Part shown: piece after piece, positions 19,251 through 32,400 of the stretch
Layout of the letters: each line of letters opens with the position of its first letter
Numbering within the stretch: position 1 is the first letter of the stretch
Assembly: GCA_902536655.1 (NCBI GenBank)
Contig: CACAYF010000006.1
Span: forward strand, 1-64,000
From: an uncultured Alphaproteobacteria bacterium
GTDB taxonomy: Bacteria; Pseudomonadota; Alphaproteobacteria; Methylaequorales; Methylaequoraceae
Reading direction: 5' to 3'
DNA length: 64,000 bases
Program-made: the position numbers and the translations under genes
The notes under the pieces: model-generated
Databases searched by the model: none
Seen by the model: only the letters and a program-made list of their open reading frames with translations
Told to the model about the DNA's origin: nothing

Positions 19251-19870
19251 TTATTCAACCTCTCATGAATACCATTCACTGCGCTGGATGAAAAAATCAA
19301 ATAGTCTCTTTTCAATATATCGTAAACATTCAGCCCCACTAAAGGTAATATGTCGATTTTAGGAACATTCTTAGCCGCAAGTAAAAAATTTTTATCAATG
19401 TCTTTATCTTCAACAAATAGCGCAGAATCTATTTTAAGGTTAGAGAGCTTGTTTTTAAAAAGGCTAGTCTTTGGTTTTGCGATTTTTAGCTCATCAATTA
19501 TTTTAAATTTACCATCTTTGAGCTTTTTAGATAAGACCATTTTAAGAGCTAATTTTTTAATTTTTTTTGGAAGTTTATGCGCGTGTGATCTTACTTGTGG
19601 ACCAAAAATAACAGCTCCTCCTCTCATTTGGGGTGATCTTTTACTACCTTGCCTTGCACTACCAGTTCCTTTTTGTTTGAATGGCTTTTTTGTAGTTCCA
19701 GAAATTTCAGAAATACCTTTGGTCTTATGGTTTCCACTTCTTCTTTTAGAAAGTTGATATCTAACCATTCTATAAATAATTTCATCTTTAATTTCAATTG
19801 AAAAGATAGACTTATCAAGATCAATTTCTTTCAGAGTTTTGTTATCTAATGTGTTTATTTTTTCTTTCAT
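19247..19870 (-). CDS. rplD: 50S ribosomal protein L4
   Basis: 207 residues. RMVRYQLSKRRSGNHKTKG and KQKGTGSARQGSKRSPQMRGGAVIFGP form the extended loop that reaches the exit tunnel. The C-terminal part has VGLNVYDILKRDYLIF. In E. coli L4 also represses the S10 operon. No S10 leader of that type is visible before rpsJ here. Confidence 0.97.
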   Translation of the reverse strand: MKEKINTLDNKTLKEIDLDKSIFSIEIKDEIIYRMVRYQLSKRRSGNHKTKGISEISGTTKKPFKQKGTGSARQGSKRSPQMRGGAVIFGPQVRSHAHKLPKKIKKLALKMVLSKKLKDGKFKIIDELKIAKPKTSLFKNKLSNLKIDSALFVEDKDIDKNFLLAAKNVPKIDILPLVGLNVYDILKRDYLIFSSSAVNGIHERLNK

Positions 19871-19878
19871 CTCATTAA

Positions 19879-20736
19879 TTATTTAGGGTTTTCTGTTTGT
19901 TTTGAATCAGTGTTTAATTGAATATTTTTTTCATCTTCTTTTACATTATTGTTTTCAACATTTTTTTGTGTTTTGTCATTTTCAACATTTTCTGAGGTTG
20001 TGGTCGTAACTTTTTCAGGTGGATTGGTGTTGATATTTTGAGGGGTTTCAGAAGATGACTCTTCATTTATGTTTTTATTAATTCCTTCATTTATAGAGAT
20101 CTTTTGATTTTTCTTAACTGCATCAACAATCTTTAATATTGAACCTTTATGACCAGGAACTGCTCCTTTTAGGATGATAAGATTGTTTTCAGTATCAATA
20201 TTTAAAATCTTTAAGTTTTGGATTGTAGTTTTTTTATTACCAAGTCGCCCAGCCATTTTTTTCCCTTTAAAGACTTTACCAGGGTCTTGACATTGACCTG
20301 TTGATCCATGTGACCTGTGAGATATCGATACACCGTGGGTAGCTCTGTTTCCTGAAAAGTTGTGTCTTTTCATCCCACCAGCAAAACCTTTACCAATAGA
20401 GTTTGAAGTTACGTCGACAAACTGCCCTACTATAAAGTTTGATACGCTTAATTTGTCTCCAACTTTAAAACGGCTTGGTTCTGTTAACCTAAATTCTTTA
20501 GAATGAAAGAAAGCTTTTAGTTTATTTTTCTTCAAAAATTCTTTAAATGGCTTATTTATAGATTTTGAATAACTTCCATGAGAAAGAGTCACAGCATTGT
20601 ATCCGTCTTTATCATAATTTTTGAGAGAAACAACTTGGCAATCTCTTACCTGGAGAACAGTAACGGAATGGTTGATTTTATCTTTATCATAAAATCGAGA
20701 CATTCCAACTTTTTCAGCTAATAAACCTTCCCTCAT
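19879..20736 (-). CDS. rplC: 50S ribosomal protein L3 with C-terminal tail
   Basis: The core is residues 1-210: KVGMSRFYDKD at the start, SIGKGFAGGMKRHNF near 113, and SHRSHGSTGQCQDPGKVFKGKKMAG, where Gln150 is the position methylated by PrmB in other bacteria. Residues 211-285 are an extra Asn/Thr/Glu/Lys-rich, low-complexity tail with no counterpart in ordinary L3. It is 8 nt after rpsJ. Confidence 0.96.
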   Translation of the reverse strand: MREGLLAEKVGMSRFYDKDKINHSVTVLQVRDCQVVSLKNYDKDGYNAVTLSHGSYSKSINKPFKEFLKKNKLKAFFHSKEFRLTEPSRFKVGDKLSVSNFIVGQFVDVTSNSIGKGFAGGMKRHNFSGNRATHGVSISHRSHGSTGQCQDPGKVFKGKKMAGRLGNKKTTIQNLKILNIDTENNLIILKGAVPGHKGSILKIVDAVKKNQKISINEGINKNINEESSSETPQNINTNPPEKVTTTTSENVENDKTQKNVENNNVKEDEKNIQLNTDSKQTENPK

Positions 20737-20744
20737 AAATTCAC

Positions 20745-21053
20745 CTAAATTTTAATTTCTATATCAACCCCTGCAGCCAATTCTAATTTTTGAAGTGCAT
20801 CAACAGTTTGAGGTGTCCACTCAGTAATATCCATCATTCGTTTATGCGTTCTCATCTCTAACTGATCACGTGATTTTTTATCAACGTGAGGAGATTTTAA
20901 TATTGTAAATTTTTCAATCATTGTTGGTAGAGGTATAGGACCTTTAACATTGGCGCCAGTCCTTTTAGCAGTATTAACAATCTCTAGTGTTGTTTGATCT
21001 AACACTCTGTGATCAAATGCTTTAAGCCTGATGCGAATGTTTTGACTAGCCAT
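20745..21053 (-). CDS. rpsJ: 30S ribosomal protein S10 / NusE
   Basis: 102 residues: [44 protein letters not shown] and [10 protein letters not shown]. It works in the 30S head and, with NusB (gene at 59056-59517), in antitermination. It follows tuf by 22 nt, so the S10 cluster probably continues from the str promoter. Confidence 0.98.
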   Translation of the reverse strand: MASQNIRIRLKAFDHRVLDQTTLEIVNTAKRTGANVKGPIPLPTMIEKFTILKSPHVDKKSRDQLEMRTHKRMMDITEWTPQTVDALQKLELAAGVDIEIKI

Positions 21054-21075
21054 GTTTCAAAGTCCTAAATAAATA

Positions 21076-22266
21076 TTATTCGACAATCTCAGCAACAACG
21101 CCAGCTCCTACGGTTCTGCCACCTTCTCTGATAGCGAACTTTAAGCCTTTATCCATTGCAATTGGGGTTAACAATTCAACTGAAACAGACACATTGTCAC
21201 CTGGCATGACCATTTCAGTTCCAGAAGGTAATTCTATGGTTCCGGTGACGTCGGTAGTTCTGAAATAGAATTGAGGTCTATAATTTTTGAAAAATGGGGT
21301 ATGCCTACCTCCCTCATCTTTGTTCAATATGTATGCCTCTGCTTTAAATTTTTTGTGAGGTTTAATGGACCCTGGCTTTGCTAGAACTTGACCTCTTTCC
21401 ACTTCTTCTCTTTTGGTCCCTCTAAGTAATACACCTACATTGTCACCAGCTTCACCTCTGTCTAAAAGCTTCCTGAACATTTCAACCCCAGTGCAAACAG
21501 TTTTCTGAGTTTCTTTAATTCCCGTTATCTCTATTTCGTCGTTTACATTTACAACACCTCTTTCAACCCTTCCTGTTACAACTGTTCCTCTTCCTGAAAT
21601 AGAGAATACATCTTCAATTGGCATCAAGAAATCTTGATCAAGTGGTCTGGCTGGTTGAGGTATGTGTTCATCAACTTTTTGCATCAATTCTAGAATGGCC
21701 TTTTTGCCAGTATCTTCATTTGTATTTTCAATTGCTGCAAGAGCTGATCCTTTAACAATTGGGATATTATCGCCGTCAAACTCATATTTCGATAAAAGTT
21801 CTCTAACCTCCATTTCAACTAAATCTAGAAGCTCGGGATCATCTACCTGGTCAACTTTGTTCATAAAGACAACAATAGATGGGACGCCAACTTGCCTAGC
21901 CAATAAAATATGCTCCTTAGTTTGAGGCATAGGACCGTCTGCTGCAGAGACAACAAGTATTGCGCCATCCATTTGGGCTGCACCTGTTATCATATTTTTT
22001 ACATAATCTGCATGACCTGGACAATCAACGTGAGCATAGTGTCTTTTTTCTGTTTGATATTCAACGTGTGCTGTAGAAATTGTTATACCTCTTTCTTTTT
22101 CCTCTGGTGCTTTATCTATTTGTGCATAATCCATAGCCGTGGCCCCACCAGTTTCAGATAAAACTTTAGTTATTGCTGCAGTTAATGTTGTTTTTCCATG
22201 ATCAACATGACCAATTGTACCAATGTTGCAATGTGGTTTACTTCTGTCGAATTTTTCTTTTGCCAT
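21076..22266 (-). CDS. tuf: elongation factor Tu
   Basis: 396 residues. GTPase motifs: GHVDHGKTT (G1), DCPGHADY (G3) and NKVD (G4). The switch region is [12 protein letters not shown]. Domains 2 and 3 include [13 protein letters not shown] and the C-terminal [12 protein letters not shown]. It delivers aminoacyl-tRNA to the ribosome. It lies between fusA and rpsJ; no second copy is in this window, and the place where many bacteria have tufB (before secE) carries cobB and tRNAs instead. Confidence 0.99.
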   Translation of the reverse strand: MAKEKFDRSKPHCNIGTIGHVDHGKTTLTAAITKVLSETGGATAMDYAQIDKAPEEKERGITISTAHVEYQTEKRHYAHVDCPGHADYVKNMITGAAQMDGAILVVSAADGPMPQTKEHILLARQVGVPSIVVFMNKVDQVDDPELLDLVEMEVRELLSKYEFDGDNIPIVKGSALAAIENTNEDTGKKAILELMQKVDEHIPQPARPLDQDFLMPIEDVFSISGRGTVVTGRVERGVVNVNDEIEITGIKETQKTVCTGVEMFRKLLDRGEAGDNVGVLLRGTKREEVERGQVLAKPGSIKPHKKFKAEAYILNKDEGGRHTPFFKNYRPQFYFRTTDVTGTIELPSGTEMVMPGDNVSVSVELLTPIAMDKGLKFAIREGGRTVGAGVVAEIVE

Positions 22267-22290
22267 TTTAATTACTCCTTATTTAAAAAA

Positions 22291-24372
22291 TTAACCAGAA
22301 ACTTTTTCCTTAACTTCTTCAGCAACATTATGAGGAACCTCCTCATAGTGATCAAAAGTCATGGTGTAACTAGCTCTACCCTGGCTCATAGAGCGTAAAT
22401 TATTAACATATCCAAACATATTGGCTAAAGGGACCATTCCATTTACAACATGATTTACTCCCCTCTGCTCCATACCTGAAACTTGACCTCTTCTTGAGTT
22501 TAAATCTCCAATGATATCTCCCATATATTCTTCAGGAGTTACAACCTCTACTTTCATCATCGGTTCTAACAAGACAGCTTTTGCTTTTGGCATTGCCTCT
22601 CTGAATGCTGCCCTCGCAGCGATTTCAAATGCCATAACACTAGAGTCAACGTCATGAAACGCACCATCAACAAGTGTACATTTAAAGTCGATGACTGGGA
22701 AACCAGCTAAAAATCCAGATTCTGTTGATGCTTTCAAACCTTTTTCAACACCAGGAATATATTCTTTAGGAACTCTTCCTCCAACAATTTTGCTTTCAAA
22801 AACAAATCCACCACCCTTAGCAAGTGGTTCAAATTCCATTACAACCTTAGCAAATTGTCCTGCCCCGCCTGATTGTTTTTTGTGTGTATAATCAATTGAA
22901 GTTGGTTGGGTTATTGTTTCTCTGTATGCAACTTGTGGGGCTCCAACCGTTGCATCAACTTTAAATTCTCTCAGCATTCTATCAACTAAAATTTCTAAGT
23001 GTAGTTCTCCCATCCCTTTCATAACTGTTTGGCCTGATTCGTGATCGATACTCACTTTAAAAGAAGGATCCTCAGCTGCAAGACGTTGCAAGGCGATACC
23101 CATCTTTTCCTGATCCGCTTTTGTCTTTGGCTCAACTGCAACTTCAATAACTGGATCTGGAAATTCCATTCTCTCTAATATGACCGCATCTTCGGGATTA
23201 CATAAAGTATCTCCTGTAGTTGTATCTTTTAAACCAGCAACAGCAATTATATCACCTGCATAAGCTGTTTTAATGTCTTCACGAGAATTAGAATGCATTT
23301 GTAGCATTCTTCCAAATCTTTCTCTTTTGTCTTTCACAGAATTTAAAACAGAACTACCAGCTTCTATTTTTCCAGAATAAACCCTCATGAAGGTTAAAGA
23401 ACCAACAAAAGGATCATTCATAATTTTGAAAGCAAGAGCTGAGAAAGGTTCTTCGTCAGAGCTTTTGCGAGTTACGGACTCATCTTCCTTTTGATATTTA
23501 ACGCCCTTAATTGCAGGAACATCCAATGGTGACGGAAGGAAATCTACGACTGCATCTAACATTGGTTGAACTCCTTTATTTTTGAATGCACTTCCACAAA
23601 GAACAGGGACAAATTTGCTCCCAATGGTTCCAGCCCTCACTAATTTCTTGATTTCCTCCTCAGAGGGTGTGGAACCATCGAGGTATTTTTCCATAATTTC
23701 ATCATCAAGTTCGACAACGGTTTCTATTAGTTTTTCTCTGTATTTATTTGCTTCTTCTACTATGTCAGAGGGGATATCTTCGTCAGTGAATTTAGCTCCA
23801 AGCGTTTCTTCTTGCCACACAATTGCTCTCATTCTGATCAAATCAATAACTCCTTTGAAGTCTGATTCAGCTCCCAGAGGTAACTGCAACACAAGAGGAA
23901 CTGCTCCAAGCCTTTCGACAATCATGTCGACACATCTGTAAAAGTTAGCTCCAATCCTGTCCATTTTATTTATAAAACACATTCTTGGTACACCGTATTT
24001 GTCAGCTTGTCTCCATACTGTTTCAGACTGAGGTTCAACACCAGCTACAGAATCAAAAACACAGACGCTTCCGTCAAGTACTCTTAGTGATCTTTCAACT
24101 TCAATTGTGAAATCTACATGTCCTGGTGTATCTATAATGTTAATTCTTTTGTCATTCCAAAAACACGTTGTAGCAGCTGAGGTGATTGTTATACCTCTTT
24201 CTTGTTCTTGTTCCATCCAATCCATTGTAGCTGCGCCGTCATGAACCTCACCTATTTTATGAGATACACCAGTATAGTATAAAATTCTCTCAGTTGTGGT
24301 TGTTTTACCGGCATCTATGTGAGCCATTATTCCAATATTTCTGTAATTATCTAAATTTGTTTTTCTAGTCAT
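22291..24372 (-). CDS. fusA: elongation factor G
   Basis: 693 residues from ATG 24372 ([20 protein letters not shown]). I chose this start because it gives the family N-terminus, leaves 4 nt after the rpsG stop and has GGTGA upstream; the open frame extends further into rpsG but is not family-like there. GTPase motifs are [20 protein letters not shown] and NKMDR. Domain IV has the GGAGQFAKV-type segment near residue 505. It catalyses translocation. Confidence 0.98.
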   Translation of the reverse strand: MTRKTNLDNYRNIGIMAHIDAGKTTTTERILYYTGVSHKIGEVHDGAATMDWMEQEQERGITITSAATTCFWNDKRINIIDTPGHVDFTIEVERSLRVLDGSVCVFDSVAGVEPQSETVWRQADKYGVPRMCFINKMDRIGANFYRCVDMIVERLGAVPLVLQLPLGAESDFKGVIDLIRMRAIVWQEETLGAKFTDEDIPSDIVEEANKYREKLIETVVELDDEIMEKYLDGSTPSEEEIKKLVRAGTIGSKFVPVLCGSAFKNKGVQPMLDAVVDFLPSPLDVPAIKGVKYQKEDESVTRKSSDEEPFSALAFKIMNDPFVGSLTFMRVYSGKIEAGSSVLNSVKDKRERFGRMLQMHSNSREDIKTAYAGDIIAVAGLKDTTTGDTLCNPEDAVILERMEFPDPVIEVAVEPKTKADQEKMGIALQRLAAEDPSFKVSIDHESGQTVMKGMGELHLEILVDRMLREFKVDATVGAPQVAYRETITQPTSIDYTHKKQSGGAGQFAKVVMEFEPLAKGGGFVFESKIVGGRVPKEYIPGVEKGLKASTESGFLAGFPVIDFKCTLVDGAFHDVDSSVMAFEIAARAAFREAMPKAKAVLLEPMMKVEVVTPEEYMGDIIGDLNSRRGQVSGMEQRGVNHVVNGMVPLANMFGYVNNLRSMSQGRASYTMTFDHYEEVPHNVAEEVKEKVSG

Positions 24373-24376
24373 TGTA

Positions 24377-25227
<851 letters not shown>

Positions 25228-25292
25228 TTTTCCCCTTAATAAATAGTTAGAAATTGTGTTTGGCTTTTGGGCCACTACCAATTATTCGTTGA

Positions 25293-25320
25293 AAATTAAC
25301 ACATCTTCAATGACTGTCAA
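25293..25320 (-). promoter_or_regulatory. promoter of the str/S10 operons
   Basis: In the 113-nt gap between rpoC and rpsL, the minus strand reads TTGACA (25320-25315), 16 nt of spacer, then TAATTT (25298-25293). The leader to rpsL is about 60 nt and contains GGC-CCAAAA-GCC, a short hairpin. A run of 12 T (minus strand) just after the rpoC stop has no stem in front of it, so a terminator is not convincing. Confidence 0.65.
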
Positions 25321-25340
25321 CAATAGAAAAAAAAAAAGTA

Positions 25341-28300
25341 TTAAGAAGCTTTTTCTTCGTTTTGCGTTGCCTTACTTAATAACTCTTTGTCCTTTTGGTT
25401 AGCTTCAAGTTTAACCTGAGACATAAAAGATCCTGTGCCACATGGAACCAATCTCCCCACAATAACGTTCTCTTTAAGTCCCATCAAACTATCAACTTTT
25501 CCAGATACAGAAGCTTCCGTTAAAACTCTTGTTGTTTCTTGGAATGAAGCCGCCGACACAAAACTGTCTGTTTGAAGTGAGGCTTTTGTAATACCTAGAA
25601 GAATTTGATACCCTTTTGCTGGCTTCCTATTTTCTTTTTCAGCATTCGTGTTTTGTTCTAGAAATTCTTTTCTACTTACTTGCTCACCAGCTAAAAGTGT
25701 GGTGTCACCTGGATCTGTAATTTCAATTTTTTGCATCATTTGTCTGACTATCACTTCTATATGTTTGTCATTAATTTTAACACCTTGAAGTCTGTAAACA
25801 TCTTGTACTTCTTTTGTAAGATATGTTGAAAGAGCCTCAACTCCTTTAACTCTTAAAATATCATGCGGCACAGAGTTACCATCTACCAAAACATCACCAA
25901 TCTCAACAAAATCACCCTCCTGAACTGTAAGATGTTTAGACTTTGAAATCACATACTCTACAGGACTTAAATTAGAGTCATCAGGAACAATTGAGATTTT
26001 CCTTTTCATTTTATAGTCTTTTCCAAACTCAACCTTTCCAGAAACTTCTGCAATTATTGCATGGTCCTTTGGCTTTCTTGCTTCAAAAAGCTCGGCAACA
26101 CGTGGTAATCCGCCAGTAATATCTTTAGTTTTACTTGATTCCTTCGGTACTCTCGCAATAACATCTCCTTGTTTTATACTTTGATCATTATTTGCACTTA
26201 TAATAGAATCTACTGTAAGTGGATAGTTAGCCATACTACCATTTTCTAAAACTAACGCTTCTCCGTTTGACTTTTTATCATGAATTTCGAGTCGAGGAAC
26301 GAGATCTTGATTTTTTGTCTGTTGTTTCCAATCAATGACTATATTACTTGACAAACCTGTTGATTCGTCGATGATTTCTCTTGTAGTAATACCTTCCTCG
26401 AGATCTTTAAATTTTATTATACCACTGGTCTGCGCAATAATAGGTAAAGTAAAAGGGTCCCATTCTGCAATGATATCATTTGATTTTACATCTTTACCAT
26501 CTGTAAAATTCACTTTACAACCAAACGGTAATCTGTGTTTAGCTTTTTCTTTATTATTTTCGTCTAAAATTAAAAGGGAAGCGTTTCTTGACATATTAAT
26601 AATGTTTCCGGAACTATCTTTTGCAGATTTTAAGTTGATATACTTTATTTTACCCTTGACCTTTGACTCAATATTTGAAATTTCCGTACCTTTTTGAGCT
26701 GCACCACCAATGTGAAATGTTCTCATAGTTAGCTGTGTTCCTGGTTCTCCAATCGACTGTGCTGCTATAACTCCAACTGCTTCTCCAACATTCACTGGTG
26801 TTCCTCTTGCAAGATCCCTTCCGTAACACTTTGCACAAACCCCAAACTCAGCTTCACAAGTCAAAACAGATCTTACTTTTATTTGTTCAAATCCAACTTT
26901 ATCAATCAAAGATAAGTTTTCTTCTGATACGATGTCACCAGACTTCGCAATTATTTTATTGTCTTTATCAATTAAGTCTTCAGCCAAAGTTCTTCCTAAA
27001 ACTCTCTCTGATAAAGGCTCAACAACTTCACCTCCTTCTACAAGTTCACTTAAAGTAATAAATTTCGTTGTAAAACAATCTTCGACAGTTATGATTGAAT
27101 CCTGTGCCACATCTACTAAGCGTCTGGTTAGGTATCCAGAATTGGCAGTCTTAAGAGCAGTATCAGCCAAACCTTTTCGTGCACCGTGACTTGAATTAAA
27201 ATATTCTAGAACGGTTAAACCCTCTTTAAAATTCGAAACAATTGGAGTCTCAATTATTTCTCCTGAAGGTTTTGCCATCAAACCTCTCATCCCCGATAAC
27301 TGCTTAAGTTGGGCTGCTGACCCCCTAGCACCAGAATCAGCCATCATATATACAGAGTTAAAGTTTTCGACTTTATCTGATTCCTTGGGGACAAGGATCT
27401 TCATCATTTCATCAGCAACTGAATCTGAACATTTTGCCCATGCGTCAACAACTTTGTTATACTTTTCTCCCTTAGTAATTAGACCCTCAGAATACTGTTT
27501 TTCATATGATTTAACTTTGTTTTCTGTATCATCCAGCAAACTCGTCTTTTCAGAAGGAATTAGTAGATCGTCTTTTCCAAAAGATATTCCTGCTTTGCAT
27601 GCTTCTCTAAAACCAATTTCCATAAGTTTGTCAGCAAAGATAACTGTTTTTTTCTGACCGCAATGTCTGTAAACTAAATCAATTGCATTGCTTATTTCTT
27701 TCTTTGTAAGAACCTTATTAATTATATCAAAATTAACTTTTGGGTGTTTTGGGAGAATTTCACTTATTAACATTCTACCTGGTGTTGTTAAAACTGTTTG
27801 AGTAATTGGCTCAAAGTTTTCATTTACAGTTTTAAATCTGCATTTAATTTTAGAGTGTAATGAAACATTTTTTTGTTCAATAGCTATGAGCAGCTCTTCT
27901 ATCGAAGAAAAAATCATTCCCTCACCTAAACCACCTGGACTCATTAAACTTAAATAATATAAACCTAAGATCATATCTTGTGATGGGACAATGATAGGTT
28001 TTCCATTAGCAGGAGATAAAATATTATTAGTTGACATCATTAGTACTCGTGCCTCAAGTTGAGATTCAAGTGATAACGGTACGTGAACTGCCATTTGATC
28101 TCCGTCAAAATCAGCGTTAAAGGCAGTGCAGACTAAGGGATGAAGTTGAATTGCTTTACCCTCTATCAAAATTGGTTCAAATGCCTGGATTCCTAATCTG
28201 TGTAAAGTTGGAGCTCTATTAAGAAGTACTGGGTGTTCTCTTATGACCTCTGCGAGAATATCCCACACTTCTGGTCTTTCTTTTTCAACCATTTTTTTTG

Positions 28301-29489
28301 CAGCTTTTACAGTTGTTGCTAAATTATATTTTTCTAACTTCGAATATATGAATGGTTTAAAAAGTTCAATTGCCATTTTTTTGGGGATACCACATTGATG
28401 GAGTTTGAGTTCGGGGCCAACTACGATAACTGACCTTCCAGAATAATCAACACGTTTTCCTAAAAGATTTTGTCTAAACCTTCCTTGTTTTCCTTTAAGC
28501 ATATCGGATAAAGATTTAAGTGGTCTTTTGTTTGTGCCAGTTATAACCCTTCCTCGTCTACCATTATCGAAGAGTGCATCACACGCTTCTTGAAGCATTC
28601 TTTTCTCATTTCTTACAATTATATCAGGAGCTTTCAAAGTTAATAGCCTTTGTAATCTATTATTTCTGTTGATAACTCTTCTGTACAAGTCATTCAAGTC
28701 AGAGGTTGCAAATCTACCTCCATCCAGAGGAACAAGTGGTCTTAACTCAGGAGGAATAACTGGAATTACATTTAAAATCATCCATTCTGGTTTTAGTTTA
28801 GAACCAATAAACGCTTCTATGAGTTTCAGTCTTTTAACTAATTTTTTCTTTTTTGTTTCAGATGATGTTGTATTTAGTTCTTCCCTTACTATTTTTTGTT
28901 CATCTTGAAGATTTATTTCTGAAAGTAACTTTTGAATAGCTTCGGCACCTATCATGCTTTGGAAACTCTCTCCAAATTCTTCTTTTAACTCAGTATTCTC
29001 TTCATCAGATAAAATCTGAAATTTTTTAATTGATTTTACCATTCCAGGTTCAGTAACAATAAAGCTTTCAAAATAAAGAACTTTTTCTAAATCTTTTAGA
29101 GCTAAATCCAACAGCAATCCAATTCTACTTGGCAAGGATTTCAGAAACCAAATATGAGCAACCGGTGCGGCTAGTGGAATATGTCCCATTCTTTCTCTTC
29201 TAACTTTGGTTAACGTGACTTCTACTCCGCATTTTTCACAAATTATACCTTTAAATTTCATTCTTTTATATTTGCCACAAACGCATTCATAGTCTTTAAT
29301 TGGTCCAAATATACGAGCACAAAACAATCCACTTCTTTCAGGCTTAAAAGTTCTGTAATTTATTGTTTCTGGTTTTTTAATCTCTCCATGTGACCATGAT
29401 ATAATTTCGTCAGGGCTTGCTATAGAAATTCTTAAGTGGTCAAAGTTTACAAAGCTGGGTTTTTCTATAAGTTTGATTAGTTCATTCAT
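25341..29489 (-). CDS. rpoC: RNA polymerase beta' subunit
   Basis: 1382 residues. The N-terminal zinc site has [20 protein letters not shown] (residues about 70-90). The catalytic magnesium motif [12 protein letters not shown] is near 460. A second zinc site is [15 protein letters not shown] near 900, followed by the trigger-loop region [19 protein letters not shown]. It is 8 nt after rpoB. No inteins or large insertions were seen. Confidence 0.99.
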   Translation of the reverse strand: MNELIKLIEKPSFVNFDHLRISIASPDEIISWSHGEIKKPETINYRTFKPERSGLFCARIFGPIKDYECVCGKYKRMKFKGIICEKCGVEVTLTKVRRERMGHIPLAAPVAHIWFLKSLPSRIGLLLDLALKDLEKVLYFESFIVTEPGMVKSIKKFQILSDEENTELKEEFGESFQSMIGAEAIQKLLSEINLQDEQKIVREELNTTSSETKKKKLVKRLKLIEAFIGSKLKPEWMILNVIPVIPPELRPLVPLDGGRFATSDLNDLYRRVINRNNRLQRLLTLKAPDIIVRNEKRMLQEACDALFDNGRRGRVITGTNKRPLKSLSDMLKGKQGRFRQNLLGKRVDYSGRSVIVVGPELKLHQCGIPKKMAIELFKPFIYSKLEKYNLATTVKAAKKMVEKERPEVWDILAEVIREHPVLLNRAPTLHRLGIQAFEPILIEGKAIQLHPLVCTAFNADFDGDQMAVHVPLSLESQLEARVLMMSTNNILSPANGKPIIVPSQDMILGLYYLSLMSPGGLGEGMIFSSIEELLIAIEQKNVSLHSKIKCRFKTVNENFEPITQTVLTTPGRMLISEILPKHPKVNFDIINKVLTKKEISNAIDLVYRHCGQKKTVIFADKLMEIGFREACKAGISFGKDDLLIPSEKTSLLDDTENKVKSYEKQYSEGLITKGEKYNKVVDAWAKCSDSVADEMMKILVPKESDKVENFNSVYMMADSGARGSAAQLKQLSGMRGLMAKPSGEIIETPIVSNFKEGLTVLEYFNSSHGARKGLADTALKTANSGYLTRRLVDVAQDSIITVEDCFTTKFITLSELVEGGEVVEPLSERVLGRTLAEDLIDKDNKIIAKSGDIVSEENLSLIDKVGFEQIKVRSVLTCEAEFGVCAKCYGRDLARGTPVNVGEAVGVIAAQSIGEPGTQLTMRTFHIGGAAQKGTEISNIESKVKGKIKYINLKSAKDSSGNIINMSRNASLLILDENNKEKAKHRLPFGCKVNFTDGKDVKSNDIIAEWDPFTLPIIAQTSGIIKFKDLEEGITTREIIDESTGLSSNIVIDWKQQTKNQDLVPRLEIHDKKSNGEALVLENGSMANYPLTVDSIISANNDQSIKQGDVIARVPKESSKTKDITGGLPRVAELFEARKPKDHAIIAEVSGKVEFGKDYKMKRKISIVPDDSNLSPVEYVISKSKHLTVQEGDFVEIGDVLVDGNSVPHDILRVKGVEALSTYLTKEVQDVYRLQGVKINDKHIEVIVRQMMQKIEITDPGDTTLLAGEQVSRKEFLEQNTNAEKENRKPAKGYQILLGITKASLQTDSFVSAASFQETTRVLTEASVSGKVDSLMGLKENVIVGRLVPCGTGSFMSQVKLEANQKDKELLSKATQNEEKAS

Positions 29490-29497
29490 TTTTACCT

Positions 29498-32400
29498 CTA
29501 GTTCACATTTCGTTCTAACAGTTCAACATTTAAACCCAGAGATTTTAACTCCATGATTAAAACATTGAAAGATTCAGGAATGCCGGATTCAATATTGTCG
29601 TCGCCTCTTACGATTGTTTCATAAGCCTTAGTTCTGCCAGACACATCGTCAGACTTAACAGTTAACATTTCTTGCAGGGTATAAGAGGCTCCATATGCCT
29701 CTAAAGCCCAAACTTCCATTTCACCAAACCTTTGACCACCAAACTGCGCCTTACCACCTAAAGGCTGTTGTGTAACAAGACTGTAAGGACCAATTGACCT
29801 GGCGTGAATCTTGTCATCGACAAGGTGATTTAGTTTTAACATGTATATTTGTCCAACAGTGATAGGTCTATCGAAATAGTTTCCTGTTCTGCCATCAATT
29901 AATTTTTGCTGACCACTTGTATGACTGGATGCCAAGGTAAAATAACTATTAATATCCAGTTCTTTTGCACCGTCAAATACAGGAGTAGCAAAAGGAACAC
30001 CTGTCTTGAGTTGCATGGCTCTTTGGATCATTTCACTATCTGACAGTTTGGATATTCTTTCGTTAAAAATTTCTTCACCATAGACGTCTTTAAATAAATT
30101 TTTAATTTTACCAATGTTAGATTTATCGTTATTCGCACCTAATGCAAGACTATAAAATTTCTTACCTAAATCTACTGAAGCAGCACCCAAATGGGTTTCT
30201 AGTATCTGACCAACATTCATTCTAGAGGGAACCCCAAGAGGATTAAGAACAATATCTACTGGAGTACCATCTTCCATGTAGGGCATGTCCTCAACCGGAA
30301 TAATTCTTGAGATCACACCTTTATTTCCATGTCTTCCTGCCATTTTATCCCCAGGGGCAAGTTGTCTTTTAACAGCAACAAAAACTTTTACAAGTTTCAT
30401 TACACCTGGCATTAGTTCGTCACCAGATTGGACTTTGTCGACTTTGGACTGGAAAGTTTTGTTCAATAATTCAAGACTTTGATTAAAAGCATCATTCAGT
30501 GATTCTATTTTCTTCATTGTTGAGTCAGATTTAATTGAAATCTTTTTTAATTCTGAAAGTTTTGATTCATCTAAGATTTCCTTTGTAAGTTTAATAGCTT
30601 TTGGTTTTTTTTCTAATCCGCTTTCGTACTCTTGATTAAGCAACAATGATTTTAGGTTATTTTTAAAACTTGACTCAAGAATAAATCTTTCATCTTCCAT
30701 GTCTATATGAAGTTGTTCTATTTGGGTTCGTTCATTAGATAAGGATCTCTCATCTTTATCGATTCCTCTTCTTGAAAAAACTCTTACTTCAACAACAGTT
30801 CCTGTTACTCCGGGAGGCAGTCTAAGGGAAGTATCTTTGACGTCTGCAGCTTTTTCTCCAAAAATTGCTCTGAGAAGCTTCTCTTCAGGCGTCATTGGAG
30901 ATTCTCCTTTAGGTGTAACTTTTCCAACCAAAATGTCTCCTGGGCTGACCTTTGCACCAATATGCACAATTCCGGCTTCATCAAGATTGGTCAAAGATTC
31001 TTCTCCAATATTAGGGATATCTCGTGTTATTTCTTCTTGTCCAAGCTTCGTATCTCTTGCAAGAATCTCAAACTCTTGAATATGGATTGAAGTAAAAACA
31101 TCATCCACAACCAACTTTTCTGAGATCAAAATGGAATCTTCGTAGTTGTAACCATTCCAGGGCATAAAAGCGACAGTAACATTCTTTCCTAAAGCGAGTT
31201 CTCCAGTTTTTGATGCAGGTCCATCTGCAATAATGTCTCCTGTTTCAACAAAATCTCCTTCCTTCACCAATGGAGTTTGATTAATACACGTATCTTGATT
31301 TGATCTTTGAAACTTACTTAATCTGTAAATATCAACCCCTGTATCTCTATCACTTTTGTGGGATGCGCTAATAACTATTCTGGAAGAATCCACTTGATTC
31401 ACAAAACCAGATCTTTTTGCAACTACAACAACTCCTGAATCTCTTGCAACAACAGATTCCATACCCGTTCCAACGAAAGGTGATTCACTTTTTAGAAGTG
31501 GTACTGCTTGACGCATCATATTCGAGCCCATTAGAGCTCTGTTAGCATCATCATTTTCAAGAAAAGGTATCAAAGCTGCAGCAACGGAAACTAGTTGTTT
31601 TGGTGAGACATCAATGAAATCAACATCCTTTGGATCCAACATTAAAAAATCTCCACTCTTTCTACAAGAAATAAATGTTCGTTCGAAAGATCCATTGTTT
31701 TTTAATGGCTCGTTGGCTTGTGCTATTGCATATTTTTCCTCTTCCATCGCAGAAAGATAAACGATTTCTGATGTAACTTTGGAATTCATTACTTTTCTGT
31801 ATGGTGTTTCTATAAACCCATATGTATTCACTTTTGAATATGTGGCTAAGGAATTTATCAATCCGATGTTTGGACCTTCAGGAGTTTCAATAGGACATAT
31901 CCTTCCATAATGAGAAGGGTGAACATCTCTTACTTCGAATCCTGCTCGTTCTCTTGAAAGTCCTCCAGGACCTAGTGCAGAAAGCCGTCTTTTATGTGTA
32001 ATTTCAGACAACGGGTTTGTTTGATCCATGAATTGTGAAAGTTGACTTTGCCCAAAAAATTCTCTTATAGCTGCAGAAGCTGGTTTGGGATTAACAAGGT
32101 CGTTTGGCATAACAGTTTCAATATCGGGCGCATTTGTCATTCTTTCTTTTATTGCTCTTTCCATTCTGATGACTCCCAAGGTATATTGATTTTCTAGTAA
32201 TTCCCCTACTGATCTTACTCTTCTATTCCCAAGATGGTCTATATCATCAATGTGTCCATTCCCGTCTTTGAGCCCGGCCAAATAACTTATAATTTTAATT
32301 ATGTCATCGTTCTGCAGAACTCTTAAATTCAAATCTGTATCAAGGTTTAGTCTAGTATTAATTTTAAGTCTTCCAACGGGAGAGAGATCATAACGATCTC

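Noticed and set aside
25228-25281. rpsL extended 18 codons upstream
   Set aside because: S12 begins MPTINQL; the extension is the leader, and a strong AAGGGGA site precedes ATG 25227.
25326-25337. T-run after rpoC as an intrinsic terminator
   Set aside because: No GC-containing stem lies directly before it; the segment may instead belong to the spacer upstream of the str promoter.
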